A stretch of 27,915 nucleotides of DNA from Bilabrum cf. latius (taxonomy: Eukaryota; Bigyra: Bicosoecida; Bigyra; Bicosoecida): NCBI GenBank assembly GCA_965178125.1, contig CBCXTV010000022.1, positions 1 through 27,915 on the forward strand, in the 5' to 3' direction. The stretch's first letter is position 1. Every line of letters begins with the position of its first letter. Shown in pieces: positions 14,313-21,691 of this stretch. Under the pieces are notes generated by a model, which had not been told where the DNA came from, searched no databases, and was given only the letters and a program-made list of their open reading frames with translations. The position numbers and the translations under genes were made by a program.

Positions 14313-16598
14313 TCAGCTCTTCTGCACATCCGTGAGAGACAACAAGTCCTCGTCGAAGTAGAGCCGATCTTTCACCTCCACTTTCGTACAGTTGTTGTCA
14401 AGCCACTCGCGGTCCACCGACTCCGTCACGTCAGAGCCCCACGAATTCGTGCAGATGATCAGGGCGATACCGTGGAGCCACACAGAGTATGCGAGGCTGT
14501 TCGTCTTGCTCTGGCCGAGCAGGGAGGGGTCAAGGCCAGCCTGAAAGACCTGTTTGTTGTTGACGACCCACAGGGCATTTGCCTCGTCGAACACAATGGC
14601 CACATGCCGACTTCGATCGAAGCCACGGAGCGGAGGTTCCACACTGCCCTGACAGTTCACAACAAGAGTCCTTTCGCTCCCGAAGAGATTCCGCGCGTAC
14701 ACTGTCTTCCCGAACCGGGAGTCCCCCACCAAGACAAGGAACTTGAAGCGCATGTGCGCGAACCACTCCTGACGATAGCTCTCGCGCCACTTCTCGACTT
14801 CGGGCACCACCTTAAAGGGGCGGAGCTTCGTCACTACGTGCACCGCGGCCTGCGCGCACACCTCTCTCCTCTCCGCGGCATTCTGTATGTGGAAGTCGAT
14901 GGCGCGCACTAAGTTCTCGGCGTCCCGACACCGATACGCCACGAGTTCCCTTCTCGCGACGTCCGGATCCATTTTGAAGCGTGCGAACAACGCGTGCACG
15001 AACTTACCATTGACGACGAAATCGCGTCCGGCTCGGTAGTTCGTGGCGCAAAGCAGCGCACCGACTTTGGGAGCTTGACAATAATAGTGTAACTCCGACG
15101 CGCCACGTTCCTGCGCTTTCGCTGACCGCCCGGAGCCGTACACGACATTCGGCCTGCTGCCGGCCCACATGAAATCCTCCGCCACGCGACAACGATGCGA
15201 CTTCTCGGAATCCGTCATGCATACGTGGAAGTGCACCAAGTTTGCGGCGTGCTTGCGGTGCAGGGAGAGCTCCATTTTCATGGACAGCTGAGGCCACATC
15301 ATCCGCCGCGCGATGTCCTGCGCCCATGCCTTGAAGGTGGCCCAAAGCTCCACATAGAACGGAGACGCGAGAACCAATCGCCTCAGGACGCCCCTTGCCA
15401 CGGATGCCGACATGATGTCGCGCACAGGCTCCTTTTCGACACCCCAGCGACCGTGAAAGGTAAGCATCACGGCCCTTCCCCGCCTCGTGTTCTTGTCGGA
15501 CGCAGGCACAATCTCGCCCACGGGCACTGAATGCGATCCCGGATTCCTCACAACTTCGTCCCGCTGCCGCGCAAGCTCCGGGAAGAGCTCCTCGAAACGA
15601 AGCTGGCAAGGAGTGTCCTCCGCCCCCGCAGCCCAGTCTTTCAAGATGCACATGCGGTCACCGGGTACATTGCGAAGCGCCTCCCTGATGAGGCACCGCT
15701 TCCGCTGGTGTGACACCGACGCCGGAAACGCCAACTTGAAATCGTCAGGGAAAACCCGCAGGAGACGATAGATGACACTATCAATAGGACGAGTCGAAGG
15801 CCTTCCAGTCGAGCGCTGCGGCCCAGACGCTCCGGCCGCGGCACGAGCCGCGGGCGGAGGTCCGAGATGAGCCGCAAGACTCGATGCTGCATCGCCCTCA
15901 GCAGGGTCGCACTTCTGCCGAAGACGCCGCCTCTTCACGGGGGGCACGAAATCGGGAAGCATGAGCATCTGCGGTCGCCCCCTCGCATCGGGCGCAGAAT
16001 CCTCGATGGGCAGAACCCCACGGTAACCTTGACTACTCCGCAGAAGCTGCACCGGCAAAAGTACTTCCTCTGACGGGGGTTCCAAATTGATGACACCCGC
16101 GGCGAGCGCTTCGGAGGCAGCAACGCGGCCAGGAATGTCGCCCTCAACGCTGAGGCCCTCATAAAGGACTCGTTCACCCACTACGCCGATCTGCCACTGA
16201 CCGCTCGACTTGCCGTGGGACAACAAGCAGGCTCCCGGATCGCCCTCGCATTCTGCCTCGCATGCGACCTCGCATGAGGCCTCAATCATGTCGAGACTGG
16301 CGTCGAAGTCGTTCTCCGCATCGTCAAAGCCAAAACTCGGGACAGCGGCCGCGCGCGCTGCAGCCACCGAATTGGAGACACCGAGGCCACACGAGCACGT
16401 TGGGGACGCCTCGGACACCCCTAACAAAGCAGAGGTCGCCGTCGTGGACGCTTCTGACTCCTGGCTTGTGGGGAGGCCATCGCACGGCACGCAGCTCGCG
16501 GAAACCCACGCGGGATCCCAGGAGCAGGATGCGACTCGGGACTTCAGCGACTCGGCAACAGACAAACTCATCGTTTCGCCCTTGAACGGAGCCGACAT
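14313..16598 (-). CDS. Rep-like initiator: HUH endonuclease plus SF3 helicase
   Basis: 761 codons from the ATG at 16598, uninterrupted. Residues 1-215 are acidic/Ser-rich with no family match. A basic nuclear-localisation-like patch (PPVKRRRLRQK) lies at 219-229. The endonuclease part carries a motif-I-like AVMLTF at 376-381, the metal-binding His-hydrophobic-His motif HFHV at 456-459 and a Tyr-rich segment (HYYCQAPK, 504-511) as candidate catalytic Tyr. The usual YxxK spacing is not exact. The helicase part has Walker A GDSRFGKT at 625-632, Walker B VAIVFDEAN at 666-674 and sensor-like IICTN at 714-718. This two-domain order is that of rolling-circle initiators of CRESS-type DNA elements, which nick an origin and unwind it. 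Length is about twice the usual Rep because of the N-terminal extension. Fragments occur at 1446, 2402, 3964 and 26603. It may be an element-encoded replicator or an endogenised copy. Confidence 0.85.
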   Translation of the reverse strand: MSAPFKGETMSLSVAESLKSRVASCSWDPAWVSASCVPCDGLPTSQESEASTTATSALLGVSEASPTCSCGLGVSNSVAAARAAAVPSFGFDDAENDFDASLDMIEASCEVACEAECEGDPGACLLSHGKSSGQWQIGVVGERVLYEGLSVEGDIPGRVAASEALAAGVINLEPPSEEVLLPVQLLRSSQGYRGVLPIEDSAPDARGRPQMLMLPDFVPPVKRRRLRQKCDPAEGDAASSLAAHLGPPPAARAAAGASGPQRSTGRPSTRPIDSVIYRLLRVFPDDFKLAFPASVSHQRKRCLIREALRNVPGDRMCILKDWAAGAEDTPCQLRFEELFPELARQRDEVVRNPGSHSVPVGEIVPASDKNTRRGRAVMLTFHGRWGVEKEPVRDIMSASVARGVLRRLVLASPFYVELWATFKAWAQDIARRMMWPQLSMKMELSLHRKHAANLVHFHVCMTDSEKSHRCRVAEDFMWAGSRPNVVYGSGRSAKAQERGASELHYYCQAPKVGALLCATNYRAGRDFVVNGKFVHALFARFKMDPDVARRELVAYRCRDAENLVRAIDFHIQNAAERREVCAQAAVHVVTKLRPFKVVPEVEKWRESYRQEWFAHMRFKFLVLVGDSRFGKTVYARNLFGSERTLVVNCQGSVEPPLRGFDRSRHVAIVFDEANALWVVNNKQVFQAGLDPSLLGQSKTNSLAYSVWLHGIALIICTNSWGSDVTESVDREWLDNNCTKVEVKDRLYFDEDLLSLTDVQKS

Positions 16599-16614
16599 TA
16601 TTTGCGCAAATAAT
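16597..16614. promoter_or_regulatory. 18-bp perfect palindrome touching the Rep start codon
   Basis: ATTATTTGCGCAAATAAT is its own reverse complement. Its edge shares two bases with the Rep ATG (16596-16598). It is strikingly AT-rich in a GC-rich neighbourhood. Its place suggests a binding site controlling Rep transcription or translation, perhaps autoregulation. No protein is shown to bind it. Confidence 0.55.
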
Positions 16615-17106
16615 CCTTCGACGAATCGCGGAATGCCTCAAGATAGAACACTTGCCTCCGACACGCAATGCCCAGAATCCTTGCTGTTCGAAACACCGAA
16701 ACTGCTGACACGGGACACACATGAGCACCGAGGCAGCTGAGTCTGCAGCTCGTGCCGCCCTGGGCGAGGTAGTACCGCTTCCGAGGGAAGGATTCTCGAA
16801 GCCAACGAAGGAAAGCATGGCGTTGCAATTAGCACGATCACAAACGCACTTCGGAGCCTGCCAGAGAGGATGACCGACCGACCGCCTTCTCGAACATAGA
16901 AACCGGCGAATACCACATGAGGCACGACGTTCCAGGGCATCCGAACCTGCGACATACGCCAAAAAGGCCTCGCCGACAACCTGAAATGCACGCGAAATCG
17001 ACAACCGAACGCCCAAAATCAGCCATCGGAACCCCCCCTCGAGGCAGCGCCTTCGGAGACATTTTCGGCCAGCGAAAAAAATGCGAAACACGACTGGAGG
17101 AGGCGA
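16615..17106. other. Rep 5' flank, no recognised gene
   Basis: Open frames here lack family features and run across the Rep start in another frame. No repeat from elsewhere in the window was recognised. Confidence 0.4.
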
Positions 17107-17297
17107 GGTAGTGCTCGGTAGTGCTCGTTTCGCGCGGTTTTTACATAAAAAAATGCCGTTTTTCTGGAAAAAAAAGCTCAAAAACCCCCAGTTTTTGACA
17201 CGTAGTGCTCCGATTTTCCTGTAAAATGCAGGATTTTTTCACGGTAGTGCTCCCCTTTTTTCCGCTTTCCCCGACGCCAGGGACCGATGTAGTGCGA
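17107..17297. promoter_or_regulatory. Iteron-like GTAGTGC repeats upstream of Rep
   Basis: GGTAGTGCTC occurs back to back at 17107-17116 and 17117-17126. It recurs at 17201-17210 (CGTAGTGCTC) and 17243-17252, and the fifth motif, GTAGTGCGA at 17289, starts a hairpin. All are in the same orientation, separated by A- and T-runs. Reiterated short motifs next to a stem-loop near a rep gene are the layout of rolling-circle origins, where the repeats bind Rep. Here that role is inference, and the distance to the Rep ATG is about 510-700 bases. Confidence 0.55.
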
Positions 17298-17352
17298 TTT
17301 TCGGGGGAAGGATTCTTAGTACCTTAGAGGGTACCCCCGAGGGTCGCACTAC
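17289..17352. repeat. 64-bp nested hairpin element, copy 2
   Basis: The outer arms GTAGTGCGA (17289-17297) and TCGCACTAC (17344-17352) pair perfectly. Inside, TCGGGGG pairs with CCCCCGA, and TACC-ttagag-GGTA forms a terminal hairpin. Homologous to 5853-5916, where the outer arm is one base longer but the inner GC stem is weaker. The shared block continues to about 17440. No canonical TATTAC-type nick site is present in the loop. Confidence 0.75.
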
Positions 17353-17774
17353 GTGGGTTTGGGGGGTCTCCTTTCCTCTTATTCTCGCGTGCACTTTTCT
17401 GCGACTGCCCCCCGGACCTTCCGCGCATATCTGCTCGCTCTGATTCTACGGGGGGGCGGGGGTAATCAAGGATTAATGCCAAATTTGTCTTCCTTTCGTG
17501 CCCCTCCCGTTTTTCAAAGTTGTGCATGTCGAGTCTGCCCCTCCCGTGCTCTTGACGACGGTGCTCGCGGACTGAGTGATTTCTGCCAGCACGTCCCGTG
17601 TATGCTGTCCGAGTGCGCGACTCCGCTGGGCAGCCGCATCCGCTGCTTTGTGCTGCTCGGGCTATCTGTGTCCGTCAAGACTGCGCTGTACTTGACGCTC
17701 TGCCCTCTTGCGATGGCTTCTGTGACGCGGGGTCTATCTGTAATCCTCGGTTCTCTGAACACGGGAAGCGCTTC
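17353..17774. other. Gene-free flank with old repeat similarity
   Basis: The first 90 bases continue the hairpin repeat shared with 5917-6060. The segment from about 17698 resembles 4731-4880. No coding region recognised. Confidence 0.5.
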
Positions 17775-18245
17775 TCACAAGGTCGACTTCGCCTGGCTCG
17801 TTGAGGAGTTGGCGGAGCTGCGTGCTGCGATCTCTTCTTTTTGCACCAACTGCAAGATCTTCCTGTCTAGCACGATTTGGGCGAGCTCGTCGTCTGTGAG
17901 TTTTTTGGCGTTCTTCATGGTGCGCCTTTTCTGCCGGATGGTTTTGCGGATGGCCTTCGTTTTAGCCCGCTGCTCGAGCTTGAGAGCCTTGCGCTCCTCG
18001 GTAAGGCGTGTGATCGCTGCCGTCCACTTGTCGACGAACAAGGGTGTGTCGCCAGGTTCGTCCGTCTTGGCGGTCTTCTCTAGCGCTTCCATGTGTCCGT
18101 CTTTCGGGCAGGGCTCCTCGAAGAACTGCTGCGCATGATCTGGTTTCTGTGATCCTGCCTCCGTCGCTTCGGGTGGCGCCGCTGCATCCGCATCTCTAGG
18201 GGAGTCGAGCCGCATTGCGTCCTCCGGTTCTGCGTCGCTCGCCAT
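17775..18245 (-). CDS. Basic coiled-coil protein, function unknown
   Basis: 156 codons from an ATG at 18245 in a good eukaryotic context (cccATGG). The frame is open to another ATG at 18479, which would add 78 residues of His/Pro-rich low-complexity sequence. The first 60 residues are acidic and Ala/Pro-rich. Residues about 70-140 are a charged, probably coiled-coil helix (ITRLTEERKALKLEQRAKTK and onward, then LTDDELAQIVLDRKILQLVQ). The tail is Ser-rich and the stop is TGA. No family was recognised. It lies between the Rep upstream repeats and the glycosyltransferase gene, on the common strand. A decayed relic of its 3' end appears at 4731-4880. Confidence 0.5.
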   Translation of the reverse strand: MASDAEPEDAMRLDSPRDADAAAPPEATEAGSQKPDHAQQFFEEPCPKDGHMEALEKTAKTDEPGDTPLFVDKWTAAITRLTEERKALKLEQRAKTKAIRKTIRQKRRTMKNAKKLTDDELAQIVLDRKILQLVQKEEIAARSSANSSTSQAKSTL

Positions 18246-18479
18246 GGGGTGTGCAGTGAGTTTGCTTCCTGAGCGGGCTGCTTTTCTGTGCGAAGCTTCT
18301 GGCAGTTGCTGTATTCCTGGGCCCAAAAAAAACTCAGCGAGAAGTGCTTTCACATGGAGGTGGTGCGGTAAGAAGTGCGCGGGTCCTTGTAGACTGAAGT
18401 GCTTCCTGCGCAGAATGGGAGAAGTTCCACTGCGGGGTCTCTCAGACGCGTCTGCATGAGGAGGTGGGGGGTGCGTCAT

Positions 18480-19120
18480 GGTTGCATGCGAGAAGGTGAG
18501 CTTCGAGGCGGCGCCTGGGAAAGCCTTTCTGGGTCGTCTGGATGCTGCGAAATTTGCGAAAAAGGGGTCCCAATTTTGGGCCCGTTTTCGGTGACAATTT
18601 CAAGCCTCCCGCATCGTGTTTTCCTCTTGTGTACCCCTTTTTGGGCTCAAAACTGGTCCCGGAAAGTGTGACCTCGAAACTGCGTCCTTCGCGGTCCTCC
18701 CTTTGGCTTCTGGGGCCTCAGGTGTTTCCCTTTTTTCTGTGGGCAGCACTCTTTTTTGCGGAAGGGCGTTCCAGATTTTTGTCTGACGATGCCGCTTTAA
18801 AAAAGGACTTCTGATGTGGTGCGTGCTGGGTCCTGTCATCTCCAGACTTCCTCCGAGGATGCACACATGAGCGGGAAGAGGACACACATTGGCAGAAGAA
18901 CTTCTGGACTTGTGACTCTGAAGAGCTTTGCGACTTTGGCACTGCGTGCTGCCAGCGTTCATGCACCGAGAGCATGCGGATCTCCACGTGCTATGCGACT
19001 TCCGGAGAGAATGGGACCGATGGAACTATGTGACCCTCCAACTCCGGCGCTCGGCGGCCTTCTGCTGTTGCCTGCGGAGCTTTGTCTCCTCGCAACGCGC
19101 TGTTCTGCGGCATTTCGTCG
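18480..19120. other. Intergenic, no gene recognised
   Basis: 3' flank of the glycosyltransferase gene. It holds T-rich and G-rich runs, including phrases such as cccaattttgggccc that recall the diverged repeats around 22.8 and 24.5 kb. No convincing frame. Confidence 0.4.
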
Positions 19121-21691
19121 TCAGGGCTCGTGCTTTACGCCGGGTGCCGGGGTCAGGCGCGCTCTCTTCGAAGGCTGTGCCTCAGTCCTGTTGGTGGAGG
19201 GCGACCTGGAATAGGATGAGGACGATCTGGAGCAGGATCTCGTGTCCTTGAGGCTTGCGCTCCTCGCGAGCTTCAACGAATTCCCGTGGAAGGTCCGCGG
19301 AAGGCTCACGTACTCCTCCTCGTCCACGTCATACGGCTCACTGCCCTGCTGCTGCCGCCACTGGTTGATCACAAGCTTGATGAACGTTTTGCCCCAGCTC
19401 CATTCGGAATGACTCTGTGCCTGCTCGGTGAGCCACTTGTTGTATGCGATGTTCACCGTTTTGATGCCCTGCACCGCGGTGTAGAGATGCCCCGCGTTGA
19501 AGCGGTAACCTCGGTCGTCGGCATCCTGAAGGTTGTACCGGAGCCGGGCGTCCGCATGGCCGATGTCGTCCGAGGGGATGTGCTCGAAGACCTTTTGGCA
19601 CTGGCGGCTCACGAACGGGTCGACGATGCACTGCGTGCTTTCCGCGTACTTGATCATGTGCCACATGGCTTCCTCGGCAAACCATTTGGAATAACTCAAG
19701 AGGTTATAGGTCTTGTCCTTGGCCCTTGAGTAGTTGTTCGCAATGTCCCCGGGCAGTCCCGCGCGCGCTGGAGTCCAGCACGGCGCGCCTCGTCTGCACA
19801 GCGGGCCGTTCTTGAGGAGCTGCTTCCTGTTGCTCTTGTGCGGAGCGTACAGAGTTCGGATGACGTCTGGGATCACGGTGTCCGTGGCAGTCCTGCCCTT
19901 AAACATGAAGTGGTTCCAGGCCACGGTCCAGCTCATGATGGGATAGTGCACTTGCATCGGAGGTATGAGCGTGAGGAGGCCCACGGTTTTCGCCAAGGAT
20001 GCTCCCCAAGTAATCCAATCATCACTCGGGTTCTTCTCGTCGTGCCTCCTTTTGGGGATCATTTTCGGGAGGAGGAACGTTGGCGTTATGATGCGCTCCC
20101 CGAACTGCTTCGTGAGGTGCTTCATCATGCCCACCCAGACCTGTCCCAGCGGTTTGGTTGTCATGCGGATCACGACGAGGCGCGAGCTGCTGTCCCCCTT
20201 TAGGATGTCTTCCAACTCGTTCTGCAGCGCCTGCTTTGCCTCAAGGATGTAGTACTGGATGCTGTTGTCCTTCCCGTCGTTCATCCACTCCTGCTGCTCC
20301 TCTTGGCATCTCCCCTCGAGGCTATGCGCCGCCAAGTCCCTGTCGTCGCAGAGGACAAGCGCGTGGGTTGAGGGTGGCCACTCCAGCCATGAGGGCAGCT
20401 CGGCCCCCGGCATCTCCGTGTGGAGTTTATCGATCCACTTCTGCTTGACTTGGATCCATCGAGCGGTCTGCCATTTCAAGGGAGGCAGGGTGTTCATCTT
20501 GGGCCTCTTCATGGCTACCATGTCGAGCATTCTGTCGAGGGTGGGGATGCACATCATCGGCTGCACCACGTGGATGCGGATGTCTCCGTACCTCAGGAAG
20601 TACGAATACGACCCGCCGCGTTTGTCCTGGAGGAGGTGGACGAACGTGTTGGTTTCGCCGGCGTGCTCGTGAACACCGCACAAGTCTTCGTAGGAGATGG
20701 GCACGCGCTCTGTTTTTTCCCAGACGAGGACAACCCCCCAACTCAGGGCCGCGCACACGGACATCACGACGGACAATGTGTTTAATCGCTCGCCAAGAGT
20801 CCAGTCGTCACTCGGGTCGATCATTATGTACGGTTTCATACTGTGCCCTGCATCCGCACTTCGTCGTCCCGAGCCCCCCCACTCCGTGTCCATGCTCTCG
20901 GGAGTCGATGCGAGGACCGGGCTGGCTGCCAGCACAGATGTCATGCGGAGGCAATCTTCCCACTTCCATACCGGCCCTTGGAACGTGTCGAAGAGGCGGC
21001 GCCAGACGCAGCGTTCGAAGCTTCGGTTCGGGATCCGCATCTTCAGGAGCGCCTTCCTCCCCTCCGGGCTGATGAGATACCACTTTAGGCCCATGCCGAC
21101 GTGGTAGGGGACCACAAATGTGTTGTCTACCCAGTGCGCCGGATAGGTCCGCACGTCCAAGAGGCGCTCGCAATTGTGGATGGAGGTGGAGTTTTCGCGC
21201 TGGAGGCTGACCATTCTCGGTGCTTCTGACCCCGCTAACATGGCCATCTGCGTCACCTTGGGGTTTTTCGCGATGGCGTGAAGAACTACGAGTAGCCGAT
21301 CCACGCATGCTTCGCGAGGTTCGATATCATCTTCGACAACCATGAGCCATTCCGTCGGCGTGTGGTTCTCAGCCCACAGCCATGCGTTTCGATGGGATTG
21401 GATCGCCCCAACAGTGGCCGGATTGTATTTGCTCCAGTCCGTTATCTTGCCGGAGAAGATATCCAAGAGGGCCTGGTCTTTGACGATGTCGCGTCCATCT
21501 GGGTCCCTGTCGGTCTGCGGAAACACTGGATTGGGGAGCCGAAGGACCGCTCCCATGTGCTCGTGGAGTTCTCGCGCCCCTTTTTTTTGTCGCCACTCCT
21601 CGAAGCGGGACTCTTCCCTGCAGATCAGCAGACATGTCATCTTCCCGAGGTCCTGGCGATGGTGTCCGAATTGCGCCTGGAAGCCCGACAT
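19121..21691 (-). CDS. Two-domain glycosyltransferase-like protein
   Basis: 856 codons from the ATG at 21691 (a second ATG at 21640; the frame is open to 21862 without ATG). Residues about 18-240 resemble glycosyltransferase family 25: VGAIQSHRNAW at 94-104 and LMVVEDDI at 116-123, where EDD is the likely metal/nucleotide-sugar site. Residues about 284-340 (YIMIDPSDDWTLGERLNTL, then a hydrophobic strand ending VLVWEK and YEDL) resemble the nucleotide-sugar-binding start of fucosyltransferase-like proteins (consensus GlGNrL..l), with the key Gly-Asn replaced by Gly-Glu. The remaining 450 residues are unrecognised and end in a Ser/Arg-rich tail (818-835) and a basic SKRAR patch. No signal peptide or membrane segment is evident at this start, odd for a secretory-pathway enzyme. 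The 24-residue segment at 684-706 is the one triplicated at 1678 and 2637. The N-terminal half is copied at 26727-27561. Confidence 0.75.
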   Translation of the reverse strand: MSGFQAQFGHHRQDLGKMTCLLICREESRFEEWRQKKGARELHEHMGAVLRLPNPVFPQTDRDPDGRDIVKDQALLDIFSGKITDWSKYNPATVGAIQSHRNAWLWAENHTPTEWLMVVEDDIEPREACVDRLLVVLHAIAKNPKVTQMAMLAGSEAPRMVSLQRENSTSIHNCERLLDVRTYPAHWVDNTFVVPYHVGMGLKWYLISPEGRKALLKMRIPNRSFERCVWRRLFDTFQGPVWKWEDCLRMTSVLAASPVLASTPESMDTEWGGSGRRSADAGHSMKPYIMIDPSDDWTLGERLNTLSVVMSVCAALSWGVVLVWEKTERVPISYEDLCGVHEHAGETNTFVHLLQDKRGGSYSYFLRYGDIRIHVVQPMMCIPTLDRMLDMVAMKRPKMNTLPPLKWQTARWIQVKQKWIDKLHTEMPGAELPSWLEWPPSTHALVLCDDRDLAAHSLEGRCQEEQQEWMNDGKDNSIQYYILEAKQALQNELEDILKGDSSSRLVVIRMTTKPLGQVWVGMMKHLTKQFGERIITPTFLLPKMIPKRRHDEKNPSDDWITWGASLAKTVGLLTLIPPMQVHYPIMSWTVAWNHFMFKGRTATDTVIPDVIRTLYAPHKSNRKQLLKNGPLCRRGAPCWTPARAGLPGDIANNYSRAKDKTYNLLSYSKWFAEEAMWHMIKYAESTQCIVDPFVSRQCQKVFEHIPSDDIGHADARLRYNLQDADDRGYRFNAGHLYTAVQGIKTVNIAYNKWLTEQAQSHSEWSWGKTFIKLVINQWRQQQGSEPYDVDEEEYVSLPRTFHGNSLKLARSASLKDTRSCSRSSSSYSRSPSTNRTEAQPSKRARLTPAPGVKHEP

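Noticed and set aside
16324-17181. 285-codon minus-strand frame overlapping the Rep 5' end
   Set aside because: It runs through the Rep coding region in another frame, lacks a family match and has an atypical Cys/Arg/Phe-rich composition.
9838-21330. ggttcga-like B-box matches suggesting tRNA genes
   Set aside because: None has a matching A box, acceptor stem or cloverleaf arrangement around it.
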